From positions 1-64,000 of the forward strand of contig NZ_FMZX01000010.1 of the NCBI RefSeq assembly GCF_900101615.1: 64,000 bases of DNA. The letters are read 5' to 3'. The DNA comes from Belnapia rosea (lineage in GTDB: Bacteria; Pseudomonadota; Alphaproteobacteria; Acetobacterales; Acetobacteraceae). The translations under genes and the position numbers were made by a program. The notes below the pieces were generated by a model. That model ran no database searches. It saw nothing but the letters and a program-made list of their open reading frames with translations, and was not told where the DNA came from. This document shows, one piece after another, positions 1-9,577 of this stretch; positions within the stretch are counted from its first letter, which is position 1; each line of letters begins with the position of its first letter.

Positions 1-317
1 TGCATCTCGCCGAGATCGCTGCCGCTGTGGCGCCGAACGCGCATGCCGTGCTGCTGCTCGACCAAGCCGGATGGCACCTATCGGACAGGCTCGAGGTGCC
101 GCCGAACATCACCCTCGTCCCGCTGCCGCCCAAGTGTCCCGAATTGAACCCGGTGGAGAACACCTGGCAGTTCCTGCGGGACAACTGGCTCTCGAACCGC
201 GTCTTCCACTGCTACGACGACATCGTCGACCATTGCTGTCGGGCCTGGAACCGCCTCGTCGAGCAGCCCTGGACTATCATGTCCATCGGACTGCGCGATT
301 GGGCGCATCGGTTCTGA
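1..317 (+). CDS. IS630-family transposase, C-terminal part (5' end outside window)
   Basis: The open frame runs in from the left edge (reading from base 3) and stops at 317, giving about 104 residues. The end of an IS630/Tc1-type DDE domain is visible: LLLDQAGWH carries the second catalytic Asp, and NPVENTW carries the final Glu in the NPxE context typical of IS630. The catalytic centre therefore looks intact here, but the first Asp and the N-terminal helix-turn-helix lie outside the window. The element ends somewhere before the tRNA-Lys at 481-556. I could not identify its terminal inverted repeat without the left end. A GTG at 27 is in frame but is not the true start. Confidence 0.85.
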   Translation, partial: HLAEIAAAVAPNAHAVLLLDQAGWHLSDRLEVPPNITLVPLPPKCPELNPVENTWQFLRDNWLSNRVFHCYDDIVDHCCRAWNRLVEQPWTIMSIGLRDWAHRF

Positions 318-480
318 TCAATGGGATTTGGTATGAGCCCTCGGGCGAGCTTGCGCTTACTCCTGCACCCGTGGCGGTCTCGTCAGCTGGCCAACCAAAG
401 CCAAATGCCGCTTGGTGGGTCCGCGACAGATGCGCTTGGCTGTAGGCGTCACCAAGTGGCGCTTAAGCTTTTAAAGTGAT

Positions 481-556
<76 letters not shown>

Positions 557-611
557 CACCGGGAGGCGCCTTTTAGCGCCCGCTGCGGCTTTGTCCAGCC
601 CCTATTGCCGG

Positions 612-1763
612 TCAATCCTGGGCTGCACCGAATTCCGCATCGCGGTGGACATAGACCGAGAGCAGCAGCCCGAATCCCAGCATGGTGGTGAGCATGGCGG
701 AGCCGCCATGGGAGATCAGCGGCAGGGGCACCCCGCCCACAGGGATGGAGCCCGTCACCATGGCCACGTTCACGAAGACGTAGAGAAAGAAATTGGTGCC
801 GAGCCCGACCGCGATCAGCCGGCCGAATTGGTGCCGGCAGCGCAGCGCGACGGCGAAGCAGAACATCAGCACCAGCGAGAGCAGGCCGAGCACGGTCAGC
901 GCGCCGACCAGGCCGAACTCCTCGGCGATCATGGTGAAGATGAAGTCGGTCTGCTTCTCCGGCAGGAAGTTGAGGTGGCCCTGGGTGCCCTGGAGGAAGC
1001 CCTTGCCCCAGAGCCCGCCCGAGCCGAGTGCGATCTTCGATTGGATGATGTTGTAGCCCGCCCCGAGCGGGTCGCTCTCCGGGTCGAGGAAGGTGGTGAT
1101 CCGCGCCCGCTGGTAGTCGTGCAGATGGTCATAGGCGATCGGCGCCGCGACGGCGACGCCGGCCCCGATCAGGGCGAATTTCCACCAGCGTGTGCCGGCG
1201 GCGAAGAAGACCGCGGCGCCCACCATGCCGGTGATCAGCGCAGTGCCGAGATTGGGCTGCTTCAGGATCAGCCCGACCGGCAGCAGCACCATCAGCGCCG
1301 GCGGGAGGAGAAAGAGGACATTGCCCATCCGCTCCCAACTCGCCCGCTGGAACCAGGCAGCGAGGCCGAGCACGAGCATGATCTTCATCAACTCGGAGGG
1401 CTGGAGCTGCAGCGGGCCGATATCGATCCAGCGCTGGGCCCCCTTCCCCACATTGCCGTGCAGCAGCACCAGCACCAGCAGCGCGATGCCGGCGGCATAG
1501 CCCAGCCAGGCCAGCCGCGCGATGAGGCGGATATCGACCAGGGCGATCGAGAGCATCAGCACCAGGCCGAAGCCGAAGCGGAGCGCGTGCTTCGCCGCAT
1601 AGGGCTCCGGCGAGCCGCCGCCCGCCGAGTAGAGCGCCACATAGCCGACGGCGGCAACGGCGCAGAGCAGCAGCACGAAGCTCCAGGGGATGAGCCAGAG
1701 CTTCTGCAGCAGGCCGGCGCCGCGGTCGCGCGTCAGCAGGCGGCGTTCGTAGGTGACGCTCAT
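612..1763 (-). CDS. rodA: Rod-shape-determining SEDS glycosyltransferase RodA
   Basis: A 383-residue polytopic inner-membrane protein of the SEDS family. With PBP2 it polymerises lipid II into glycan strands in the elongasome. About ten hydrophobic segments are visible. The C-terminal part has the family patterns AEEFGLVGAL, PVGGVPLPLISHGGSAM and a large extracytoplasmic loop with PEKQTDFIF. Length is normal. Its ATG overlaps the mrdA stop as ATGA, so it is translationally coupled to its partner transpeptidase. It is the last gene of the mreBCD-mrdA-rodA operon; tRNA-Lys follows. No U-rich terminator is seen between them. Confidence 0.97.
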   Translation of the reverse strand: MSVTYERRLLTRDRGAGLLQKLWLIPWSFVLLLCAVAAVGYVALYSAGGGSPEPYAAKHALRFGFGLVLMLSIALVDIRLIARLAWLGYAAGIALLVLVLLHGNVGKGAQRWIDIGPLQLQPSELMKIMLVLGLAAWFQRASWERMGNVLFLLPPALMVLLPVGLILKQPNLGTALITGMVGAAVFFAAGTRWWKFALIGAGVAVAAPIAYDHLHDYQRARITTFLDPESDPLGAGYNIIQSKIALGSGGLWGKGFLQGTQGHLNFLPEKQTDFIFTMIAEEFGLVGALTVLGLLSLVLMFCFAVALRCRHQFGRLIAVGLGTNFFLYVFVNVAMVTGSIPVGGVPLPLISHGGSAMLTTMLGFGLLLSVYVHRDAEFGAAQD

Positions 1764-3694
1764 CGGCGCGGCTCCGCCGGGCTGGCCTCCGCAACGCGCG
1801 GCCCGGGCGCGGCGCGGAAGCGGTTGAAGACCTCCACCAGCGCATCCCGCGCCAGCGGCGCCGCGGCGCCGGAGCCGCTCATGCCATGCTCCACCACCAC
1901 GCTGACCGCGTAGAGCGGGTTGTCATAGGGGGCGAAGGCGACGAAGAGCGCATGCGGGCGCCATTCGCGGGGCTGGTTCTCCGCCTTGTAGCCGCGCTCC
2001 CGCTGCTCGCGGCTGACGCGGCGCACCTGCACCGAGCCGGTCTTGCCGGCCATGACGCCGAGTGAGGCCGGCAGCCGCGCGCCGAGCGCCGTCCCACCCG
2101 GCTCATTCACCACAGCCCACATGCCCTCCCGCATGAGCTTCAGGTCACGGTCGGGGATGCCGAGGCTCGGCCATTCCTCGGGCTTGCCGCCGCGGGCGGG
2201 CTTGCCGCCGACGCTTCGCGTCAGATGCGGCTGCACCGCCCGTCCGGTCGCCAGCCGCGCTGCCATGGTGGCCAGTTGCAGCGGGGTGATCTGGTAGAAG
2301 CCCTGGCCGATGCCATGGACGATGGTGTCGCCCAGGTTCCACGGCTTGCCCTGGGCCTGGCGCCAGGCCCTGGTCGGCACCAGGCCCTTCCTGGTGCCCG
2401 GCAGCTCGATCTCGAGATCGGTGCCGAGGCCGAAGCGGTTGGCCATGGCGGCGATCCGGTCAATGCCGGCCCGCTTGGCCACCTCGTAGAAATAGACGTC
2501 GCAGGACAGTTTGACGGCGCTGCGCAGGTCGAGCGAGCCGTGGCCGTGCCGCTGCCAGCAATGGAAGCGCGTGTCGCCGAGATCCAGATGGCCGGGGCAG
2601 AAGACGCGGTCGCCCGGCGTGACCACCCGCGCCTCGAGCCCGGCGAGGCCGACGATCATCTTGAAGGTGGAGCCCGGGGCGTAGAGGCCATTGGTCGCCT
2701 TGTTGATCAGCGGCGTCGCCCGGTTGCGGGTCCATTCCCGCCATTGGGCGGCCGAGACGCCGGCATTGAACACGTTCGGGTCGAAGGAGGGCTGGGAGGC
2801 CATGGCCAGCACCTCCCCGTTGCGGGCGTCGAGGACGACGACGCTGGTGCCCTCCTCGATCCTGCCGCGCAGCGTCTTCTGCAATTCGGCATCGACCGAG
2901 ATCTGCACGTCCTGGCCAGGCACACCCTCCCGCCGGTCGAGCTCGCGGATGACGCGGCCGACCGCATTGACCTCGAGCTGCACCGCCCCGGCCCGGCCGC
3001 GCAGCAGCAGGTCGTGGTGGCGCTCGATGCCGGCGCGGCCGACGCGGATGCCAGGTAATTCCAGCAGCGGATCACCGTCCATGTCCCGCTCCGCCGGCGG
3101 GGCGACATAGCCGACTAGGTGCGACAGGTGTTCCCCCTCGGGGTAGAGGCGCGTGGTGCCGACATCGATGAGGATGCCCGGCAGGTCCGGCGCGTTCACC
3201 TCGATGCGCGCCATATCCTCCCAGCTCAGGAATTCGCGGACGGCGACGGGCACGAAGCGGCGGCGGCGGCGCACCTCACGCTCGATCCGGGCACGCTCCT
3301 GCTCGGTCAGCGGCACGATGCGGGAGAAGGTCTCGAGCGTCGCGCCGACATCCTGGGTCTGCTCGGCAACCAGCAGGGCGCGCCAATTCAGGCGGTTACC
3401 GGCCACGACCTGGCCGTTGCGGTCCAGCACCCTGCCACGGGGCGGCGGGATCAGCCGGGCGGAGACACGATTCTCCTCGGCGAGGGTGGTGTAGCGCTCG
3501 CCCTCCTCCGATTGCAGCCGGTAGAGCCGGCTGCCGAGGAAGCCGAACAGGCCGAGCTGGCCGGCGCCGAGCAGCAGGGCGCGCCGGGTGAAGACGCCAC
3601 GGCGACGCTCCTCCTCCCGCCGCACGCCCCGGAAGCCCGAGCCGCCCGGCTTGCCGCTGCCGAGACCGCTCTCGGGACGCCACCAGAACCTCAC
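1760..3694 (-). CDS. mrdA: Penicillin-binding protein 2 (elongasome transpeptidase)
   Basis: A class B PBP of 644 residues. It has a basic cytoplasmic tail, one N-terminal membrane anchor (about 37-57, RALLLGAGQLGLFGFLGSRL), a PBP dimerisation region starting at PPPRGRVLDRNG, and a transpeptidase domain. The catalytic Ser lies in STFK at about residue 342, followed by SCD and KTGS at about residue 551. It cross-links peptidoglycan in the lateral wall together with RodA. The start is GTG at 3694; this codon overlaps the stop of a nine-codon mini-ORF (GTGA), itself chained to mreD. Its 3' end overlaps rodA by 4 bp. Confidence 0.95.
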   Translation of the reverse strand: MRFWWRPESGLGSGKPGGSGFRGVRREEERRRGVFTRRALLLGAGQLGLFGFLGSRLYRLQSEEGERYTTLAEENRVSARLIPPPRGRVLDRNGQVVAGNRLNWRALLVAEQTQDVGATLETFSRIVPLTEQERARIEREVRRRRRFVPVAVREFLSWEDMARIEVNAPDLPGILIDVGTTRLYPEGEHLSHLVGYVAPPAERDMDGDPLLELPGIRVGRAGIERHHDLLLRGRAGAVQLEVNAVGRVIRELDRREGVPGQDVQISVDAELQKTLRGRIEEGTSVVVLDARNGEVLAMASQPSFDPNVFNAGVSAAQWREWTRNRATPLINKATNGLYAPGSTFKMIVGLAGLEARVVTPGDRVFCPGHLDLGDTRFHCWQRHGHGSLDLRSAVKLSCDVYFYEVAKRAGIDRIAAMANRFGLGTDLEIELPGTRKGLVPTRAWRQAQGKPWNLGDTIVHGIGQGFYQITPLQLATMAARLATGRAVQPHLTRSVGGKPARGGKPEEWPSLGIPDRDLKLMREGMWAVVNEPGGTALGARLPASLGVMAGKTGSVQVRRVSREQRERGYKAENQPREWRPHALFVAFAPYDNPLYAVSVVVEHGMSGSGAAAPLARDALVEVFNRFRAAPGPRVAEASPAEPRR

Positions 3695-3720
3695 GGCGCG
3701 CTCTCCGTAGTCTGGTTCAT
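3691..3720 (-). CDS. nine-codon mini-ORF linking to mrdA (coupling ORF 2)
   Basis: ATG at 3720 opens the frame MNQTTESAP and stops with TGA at 3691-3693, overlapping the mrdA GTG as GTGA. Its own ATG overlaps the stop of the preceding mini-ORF as ATGA. GGAGAG lies inside it, just ahead of the mrdA start. It probably matters as a ribosome relay or re-initiation site, not for its product. It arose by tandem duplication of the mreD 3' end. Confidence 0.5.
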   Translation of the reverse strand: MNQTTESAP

Positions 3721-3769
3721 GGCGTGCTCTCCGCGATCTGCTTCATGGCGCGCTCTCCGCGCGACTCAT
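3695..3769. repeat. 26-bp tandem repeat at the mreD-mrdA junction (about 2.9 copies)
   Basis: On the plus strand the units are 3695-3720, 3721-3746 and a shorter diverged copy 3747-3769. Each begins GGCG(C/T)GCTCTCCG and ends in TCAT. The period of 26 is not a multiple of three, so each copy moves to another frame, yet each recreates a GGAG-type ribosome binding site and a stop/start overlap on the minus strand. The third copy encodes the real C-terminus of MreD. Confidence 0.85.
3717..3746 (-). CDS. nine-codon mini-ORF following mreD (coupling ORF 1)
   Basis: ATG at 3746 overlaps the mreD stop (ATGA). The frame reads MKQIAESTP and ends at 3717-3719, overlapping the next mini-ORF as ATGA. 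It ends with the same AES-x-P tail as mreD (AESAP), showing it is a copy of the mreD 3' end plus junction. Translation is an inference from the perfect chain of overlaps and the GGAG motif repeated before each start. Confidence 0.5.
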   Translation of the reverse strand: MKQIAESTP

Positions 3770-4276
3770 CGCCTCGTGCATGCGGCTCAGCACCCAGGCG
3801 AGGCCGGGATAGAGGCCGGCGCTGAGCATCACCTGGTAAAGACCGGGCGCCAGCGGCAGCAGCTGCCAGCCGAGCACCACCTGCAGCACCCATTCCAGGG
3901 CGGCCGCGCCGAGCGCCACGCCGCAATAGGCCAGCCAGACGGCAAGGAAGGACTGCTGGGCAAGGGAGCGGCGCCAGCGGGTGACCAGCCCGGCCACCAC
4001 CAGCAGGGTCAGCACGCCAGAGCCGACCGGGGCGAAGCTCAGCAGGTCGCCCAGCAGGCCGAGCGCAAAGACGGCCGGCGGCGGCAGCGCGGCCGGGCGG
4101 AAGATCGCCCAGAACACGATGCAAGGCAGCGCCACCGCCGGCACCAAGCCAGGCAGGCCGGCCGGCACCGCCGCCAGCACCATCAGCAATGCCGTGAGCC
4201 CGGTCGGGAAGGCGGCGCGGGCCACCGCGTCGATCTGCCGCAGGAGCCCCGTCGCCGGGGCAGGACGCCCCTTCAT
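3743..4276 (-). CDS. mreD: Rod shape-determining protein MreD
   Basis: A 177-residue protein made almost wholly of hydrophobic helices (about five to six). It fits the MreD family in size and in its place between mreC and mrdA. It is thought to link MreC with the rest of the elongasome in the inner membrane. It begins 4 bp after the mreC stop. Its last residues, AESAP, are encoded in the first unit of a 26-bp tandem repeat, and its stop overlaps a nine-codon mini-ORF as ATGA. Sequence conservation in this family is low, so the call leans on topology and context. Confidence 0.9.
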   Translation of the reverse strand: MKGRPAPATGLLRQIDAVARAAFPTGLTALLMVLAAVPAGLPGLVPAVALPCIVFWAIFRPAALPPPAVFALGLLGDLLSFAPVGSGVLTLLVVAGLVTRWRRSLAQQSFLAVWLAYCGVALGAAALEWVLQVVLGWQLLPLAPGLYQVMLSAGLYPGLAWVLSRMHEAMSRAESAP

Positions 4277-4280
4277 GGCG

Positions 4281-5144
4281 CTACCGCCGCGGCCGCGGCT
4301 CGGGCCGCGTCACCGCTTCCGGCGGCAGGATGCCGGCCAGCCCGTAATCGAACAGCCGCACCACATCCAGCCGGTCGAGCCGGGCGAAGAGCTCCACCTC
4401 CGGTGCCCCGCCCTCGCTGCGGCGGACGATGCCGACCGGCAGGCCGGCCGGGAAGGCGCCGGCCTCGGCGCTGGTCACCACCCGGTCGCCTTCCACCGGT
4501 GCCGAGCCCTCCGGCCAATGCTGCAAGCGTGGCCGGGCGCCATTGGTGCCGACCATCATGGCCCGTGCCCGGCTGCTCTCCAGCACCACCGGAATCCGGC
4601 TGTTCATGTCGGTCGCCAGCAGCACGCGGGCTGAGCGCAGCCCCACCTCGGTCACCCGCCCGACCAGGCCGCGCTCGTCGAGGGCGATCTGCCCCTTCCG
4701 CACGCCATGGTTCGGGCCGATACCGAGCAGCACCGCACGCGCATAGATCCCGCCCCCATCGGCCACCACGCGGGCGGTCTGGAAGGCCGGCGCCGCCTCC
4801 GGCACGAAGGAAAGCTGGCGCTGCAGCATCGCATTCTCGGCCTCGAGAGCGAGGGCGGTCGCCTGCCAGCGGCGCAAGCGCTCGTTCTCCTCGCGCAACC
4901 GGGCATTCTCGGCCCGCAGGTTGAACAGGAATTCCGCCTCCTGCCCCGCCTCGCGGATCGTCGCCACCGGCTGCTGCAAGGCGGACCAGATCGGCGCCAG
5001 CAGGTCCGCCAGCCCCATCCGTGCCCGCTCGGCCAGCACGGCATCGGCCTTGCCCAGCAGCATGGTGCCGAAGGCCAGTGCAATCAGGACCGGGAGCGAC
5101 AGTCGCGCCAGGGCCTGCCGAAGCGGAATGCTGAGCCGGATCAC
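4281..5144 (-). CDS. mreC: Rod shape-determining protein MreC
   Basis: A 287-residue bitopic protein. It has a short cytoplasmic N-terminus, a membrane segment at about 15-33 (LPVLIALAFGTMLLGKADAVL), a coiled-coil at about 65-105 (NLRAENARLREENERLRRW), then the two beta domains of periplasmic MreC with the typical GIGPNHGVRKGQ and ATDMNSRIPVVLESS stretches. It scaffolds PBP2/RodA and activates PBP2. The C-terminus is Pro/Arg-rich. It is separated from mreB by 56 bp that hold a small palindrome at 5162-5174. Confidence 0.95.
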   Translation of the reverse strand: MIRLSIPLRQALARLSLPVLIALAFGTMLLGKADAVLAERARMGLADLLAPIWSALQQPVATIREAGQEAEFLFNLRAENARLREENERLRRWQATALALEAENAMLQRQLSFVPEAAPAFQTARVVADGGGIYARAVLLGIGPNHGVRKGQIALDERGLVGRVTEVGLRSARVLLATDMNSRIPVVLESSRARAMMVGTNGARPRLQHWPEGSAPVEGDRVVTSAEAGAFPAGLPVGIVRRSEGGAPEVELFARLDRLDVVRLFDYGLAGILPPEAVTRPEPRPRR

Positions 5145-5200
5145 GCCGCCTCCACGACCCTTAGGTTGAACCTACGCCGCCCTGGAAACCCAATTAGACC

Positions 5201-6352
<1,152 letters not shown>

Positions 6353-6478
6353 CTACCCGTCCGGCGGCTGCCGCTCAAGTTTTCTGTCCGTCACATCGCG
6401 GCTCCGGGACAGGACCGAACCGCAACCGCAGCGGATCGTCCGGCGTTGTTGCACCCGAAACACGGGAGAACCAAAGCC

Positions 6479-6715
6479 ATGCGGAAAACCTGCGTTGTCC
6501 TTCTTGCCGCCCTCGCCCTTGGCGCCTGTGGCTATCGCACCGGCGACCGTGCCGTCTCGGGTGGCCTGCTCGGGGCCGGGGCCGGGGCCGGCGTCAGCGC
6601 ATTGACCGGCGGCAGCGTTGGCACCGGCGCCCTGATCGGCGGTGCCGCGGGTGCCGCAGGCGGCGCGCTGACCAGCGGGCGGAACGTGAACCTCGGCCGC
6701 CCGGCCTGGCGCTGA
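6479..6715 (+). CDS. small glycine-zipper lipoprotein
   Basis: A 78-residue product with a signal peptide and a lipobox (ALGAC, Cys19), so it should be an envelope lipoprotein. The rest is a Gly/Ala-rich glycine-zipper stretch (GGLLGAGAGAGVSALTGG, then GALIGGAAGAAGGAL), like other small alphaproteobacterial lipoproteins and the 17-kDa antigen-like family. CGGGAG precedes the ATG. The gene is divergent from mreB and is followed by a strong terminator. Its specific role is unknown. Confidence 0.85.
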   Translation: MRKTCVVLLAALALGACGYRTGDRAVSGGLLGAGAGAGVSALTGGSVGTGALIGGAAGAAGGALTSGRNVNLGRPAWR

Positions 6716-6745
6716 GGCACTATCCCGCCTGAAGCGGAGCCGATG

Positions 6746-6777
6746 GGCCGGGGCGGCATTGCCACCCCGGCCTTTTT
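6746..6777 (+). terminator. rho-independent terminator of the small lipoprotein gene
   Basis: GGCCGGGG C GGC, loop ATT, GCC A CCCCGGCC, immediately followed by TTTTT. This is a classic intrinsic terminator for the plus strand; the U-tract overlaps the stop region of the convergent ABC transporter gene. No U-tract exists on the other strand. Confidence 0.9.
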
Positions 6778-8648
6778 CATGGCCTCGGCCGGTCACTCGT
6801 GCGGCTGACCCGGCGCTTGCCACGCAGCAGGCGCTGAAGCGCCTCCTTCCCGAGGGCCGAGGTCCGCTTCGGTTTCTCCGGCCGCGGCCGGCGCCGGCTG
6901 CCGAGTCGGGCACCATTCTCGTCGGGTACCAGCTTCAGGGTGCGGTCGTGATAGGCGTCGAGGCCGGGGCGATGGCCGATGGAGACCAGGGCGCTCTCCG
7001 CCAGCTCCTCCGTGAAGAGCCGCATCATGCTGTCTTGGTTGGCCTCATCGAGCGCGGCCGTCGCCTCATCCATGAAGACCCAGCCAGGGCGATGGATCAG
7101 CAGGCGGGCAAAGGCCAGGCGCTGCTGCTCGCCGAGGGAGAGGATGCGATCCCACCGCTCCTCCTCGGCAAGACGCGGCACCAGCGCGTCCAGTCCGCAG
7201 CGCTCCAGCGCCGCCTGCACCACCTCGACGGGGTATTGCTCGGCCGGCGCCGGATAGGTCATCGCCCCATGCAGGGTGCCGAGCGGTAGGTAGGGCCGCT
7301 GCGGCATGAACATCATATGCGACCGGCTTGGAATCCGGATCGAGCCGGAGCCCCAGGGCCATAGCCCCGCAATGGCGCGGAACAGGGTGGACTTGCCACT
7401 GCCGCTCTCGCCGACGATGAGCACCCGCTCGCCGGGGCCGATCTCGGCATTCGCTTCCTGGATGACCAGCGTGCCATCGGCCTGGGCGATCTGCAGGCCG
7501 CGGAAGGCAAGCACCTCACGCCCGTCCTCGCCGGGGCCCTCCTCGATGGAAATGACGGTGTCGGTCTCCCGCACATCGGCACCGTCGAGCGTCTCCTCCA
7601 GCTCCACCACGCGGGCGACATGGCTGCGCCAGTCAGCCAGGCGGGGGAAGTTATCGACGAACCAGTTGAGGCTGGTCGTCACCTGCCCGAAGGCGGAAGA
7701 TATCTGCATCAGCACGCCGAGGGTGATGGCCCCGGCGAAATAGCGCGGGCTCGCCACCAGCACCGGGAAAACGGTCAGCAGCATCCCATAGGCCGAGGTC
7801 AGCCACATCAGGCGCCGCTCGCTCCGCATCAGGTCGAGCATGGCCTGCGAAACCTGGCTGAAGGCGCGTTTCAGCCCGCGCTCCTCATCCGCCTCCCCGC
7901 CGATCAACGCCACGCCTTCGCTGCTCTCCCGGAGCCGAATGAGGGCGAAGCGGTGGTCGCTCTCCGCCTCGTTGCGGCGGATATTGGCGGCGACCATCGG
8001 CCGGCCGATGAACCAGGTGAGCGCCGAGCCGATGCCGGCATAGAACAGCGCAGCAAAGACCATGTAGCCCGGGATCTCGAACTCGCCGGAGCCGAGCGTG
8101 AGGTGCAGGGGCCCCGACAGCGTCCAGAGGATGCCGACGAAGGAGACCAGCATCAGCACCGAGCTGACCAGCCCCACCGCCATGTCGACGGCGATGCCGG
8201 TGGCCCAGCGGGTGTTCTCGCTGATGCGCTGGTCCGGATTGTCGGCCGCCTCGGGGAGGAAATTGATGCGGTAATGCCGCCCGCCATCAAGCCAGCGGTG
8301 CTGCAGCCGCTCGACCAGCCATTCGCGCCAGTGCAGCTGGAGCATCTGGCGGACATAGAGCTGGAAGACCGCGGTCACCATGCTGGCCAGGGTCAGCCCG
8401 AGGAACAGACCCATCTGGCCGAAGAAGGCATCGCGGTCGCGTGATTCGAGGGCGTTGAAGAAGTCGCGGTTCCAGATGTTGAACCGCACCTGGATGCCGA
8501 TCTGCAGCAGCGTCAATCCGAGCACGCCGGCCGCCAGCAGCCGGGCGCGGCGGCGCTGGTCGCCGTTGAAATACCGCCCCGTCAGGACCCAGAAGCCGCG
8601 CATGAGGCTGGGCTTGTCGTCAGGCCTTACCGTCTCGTCGAGCGCCAT
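6777..8648 (-). CDS. ABC transporter ATP-binding/permease protein, SbmA/BacA-YddA family
   Basis: A 623-residue fused half-transporter. The N-terminal membrane domain is of the ABC_membrane_2 type (SbmA/BacA/YddA/ABCD), with several helices up to about residue 330 and conserved FNIWNRDFFNALE. The nucleotide-binding domain has Walker A GESGSGKST (about 413), signature LSLGEQQR (about 503) and Walker B WVFMDEATAALDE (about 520). SbmA/BacA proper lacks the ATPase domain, so YddA is the closer model. Substrates of such proteins include peptides or very-long-chain fatty acids; this one is unknown. About 40 C-terminal residues form a basic extension. It lies 2 bp after the 9319-8651 gene and probably shares its transcript. 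Confidence 0.85.
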   Translation of the reverse strand: MALDETVRPDDKPSLMRGFWVLTGRYFNGDQRRRARLLAAGVLGLTLLQIGIQVRFNIWNRDFFNALESRDRDAFFGQMGLFLGLTLASMVTAVFQLYVRQMLQLHWREWLVERLQHRWLDGGRHYRINFLPEAADNPDQRISENTRWATGIAVDMAVGLVSSVLMLVSFVGILWTLSGPLHLTLGSGEFEIPGYMVFAALFYAGIGSALTWFIGRPMVAANIRRNEAESDHRFALIRLRESSEGVALIGGEADEERGLKRAFSQVSQAMLDLMRSERRLMWLTSAYGMLLTVFPVLVASPRYFAGAITLGVLMQISSAFGQVTTSLNWFVDNFPRLADWRSHVARVVELEETLDGADVRETDTVISIEEGPGEDGREVLAFRGLQIAQADGTLVIQEANAEIGPGERVLIVGESGSGKSTLFRAIAGLWPWGSGSIRIPSRSHMMFMPQRPYLPLGTLHGAMTYPAPAEQYPVEVVQAALERCGLDALVPRLAEEERWDRILSLGEQQRLAFARLLIHRPGWVFMDEATAALDEANQDSMMRLFTEELAESALVSIGHRPGLDAYHDRTLKLVPDENGARLGSRRRPRPEKPKRTSALGKEALQRLLRGKRRVSRTSDRPRP

Positions 8649-8650
8649 CG

Positions 8651-9319
8651 TCAGCGCGCTGGCCCCGCCAGGGGCCGCATCGACTCGGAGGCAGGGCCTA
8701 TGCGGTCGGCCAACAAGGCGCGGCCCTCGGAGCTTTCGCGCCCCGGTCCGGCCGCCGCGAGGGATTGGCCGGCTTTCAGCAGGTCGGCGGCCCCCTTGGC
8801 CGCCTCGGTGGGAACCAGGATCACGCTGCCATCCTCGAGGATGGCGCCTGCGACCTCACCCTGAGGCGTGTAATAGGGCTGCTTCACCGTGCCCGAGAAC
8901 TGGAGGGATGTGCCCTCCGCCTGCGGCAGCCGCCCACCCAGGCGCCAGTAGAAGCGATCGACCACCACCGGCGTCGCATCCGAGCTGGGCGCGAAGGCCA
9001 GCATGGTGATGACCGGCGCCGAGCGCGCGCGGATGCCCCAGACGATGATGCTGCGTCCCCTCGGTGCATCCCGCTGCACCGCCTCCGCCACATCCGGCGG
9101 GAATACGATCTGCGGGCCCTCGCGGAAGATCAGCGCGTCGGTTTCGCCGCGCGGATTGGGCAGGTAGCGCTCGACCGTGCCGGTGAAGGAGGGAAGCTGG
9201 GTCGGGTCGAACCAAAGATCGGATTCGCCGCGGCGGCCCGTGGCGGTCTGTGCCCGGCCGCCGCCCAGCGGGGCGGCGACAGCCAGCAAGGCCAGCAGGT
9301 CGCGCCTCCCCATCATCAT
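8651..9319 (-). CDS. exported protein of unknown function
   Basis: 222 residues starting [12 protein letters not shown], with a cleavable signal peptide (cut near GGGRAQ, about residue 24) and no other membrane segment. The mature part resembles a beta-rich periplasmic protein ([21 protein letters not shown], then [18 protein letters not shown]), but I do not recognise a named family. It sits between the DUF1328 gene (4-bp overlap at its start) and the ABC transporter (2 bp), so it may act with the transporter in the envelope. Codon use looks native. Confidence 0.7.
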   Translation of the reverse strand: MMMGRRDLLALLAVAAPLGGGRAQTATGRRGESDLWFDPTQLPSFTGTVERYLPNPRGETDALIFREGPQIVFPPDVAEAVQRDAPRGRSIIVWGIRARSAPVITMLAFAPSSDATPVVVDRFYWRLGGRLPQAEGTSLQFSGTVKQPYYTPQGEVAGAILEDGSVILVPTEAAKGAADLLKAGQSLAAAGPGRESSEGRALLADRIGPASESMRPLAGPAR

Positions 9320-9480
9320 GCCCCGCGGACGACCCCGAAGATCAGCGACACCAGGAAGAGCACGATGAAGATGGTGAAGAGGATCTTGGCAATGCCGGCC
9401 GAGGCGGAGGCAATGCCACCGAAGCCGAAGAGGCCTGCAACGAGCGCGACGACGAGGAAGATGAGCGTCCAGTAGAGCAT
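9316..9480 (-). CDS. DUF1328/YtjA-family small membrane protein
   Basis: A 54-residue protein with two membrane helices: [20 protein letters not shown], a small-residue loop [11 protein letters not shown], then [17 protein letters not shown]. This matches the YtjA/DUF1328 family. I chose the ATG at 9480 because GGAGGA lies just upstream, rather than the longer frame to 9543. Relatives are often stress-induced in alphaproteobacteria. A possible EcfG-type promoter lies at 9509-9533, and the gene is next to the general stress response regulators. Confidence 0.9.
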   Translation of the reverse strand: MLYWTLIFLVVALVAGLFGFGGIASASAGIAKILFTIFIVLFLVSLIFGVVRGA

Positions 9481-9508
9481 AGTGTCCTCCGCAGGTTTGC
9501 GGCGGCTG

Positions 9509-9533
9509 AACGCCGCCGCCCCAGTTCGGTTGC
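9509..9533 (-). promoter_or_regulatory. possible EcfG-type stress promoter for the DUF1328 gene
   Basis: On the minus strand GCAAC (consensus GGAAC) is separated by exactly 16 bp from CGTT, the pattern of alphaproteobacterial EcfG promoters, about 30 bp before the start codon. One mismatch in the -35 and the lack of a second site keep this tentative. Confidence 0.35.
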
Positions 9534-9577
9534 CAATGCTCAACGAGTTGCGTTACGCACCCGTCAGACGGGTCAGA

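Noticed and set aside
1-480. A complete IS630 element
   Set aside because: Only the transposase 3' end is in the window and no terminal inverted repeat or target duplication can be paired.
2225-3058. Long plus-strand frames opposite mrdA, and similar long antisense frames across the window (for example 37684-42597 and 59633-62143)
   Set aside because: High-GC third positions open frames on the opposite strand. Their translations are low-complexity His/Gln/Arg-rich and lie fully over well-supported genes.
5162-5174. 13-nt palindrome TAGGTTGAACCTA between mreC and mreB as an operator or terminator
   Set aside because: It lies inside an operon, is short, has no U-tract and no second copy.
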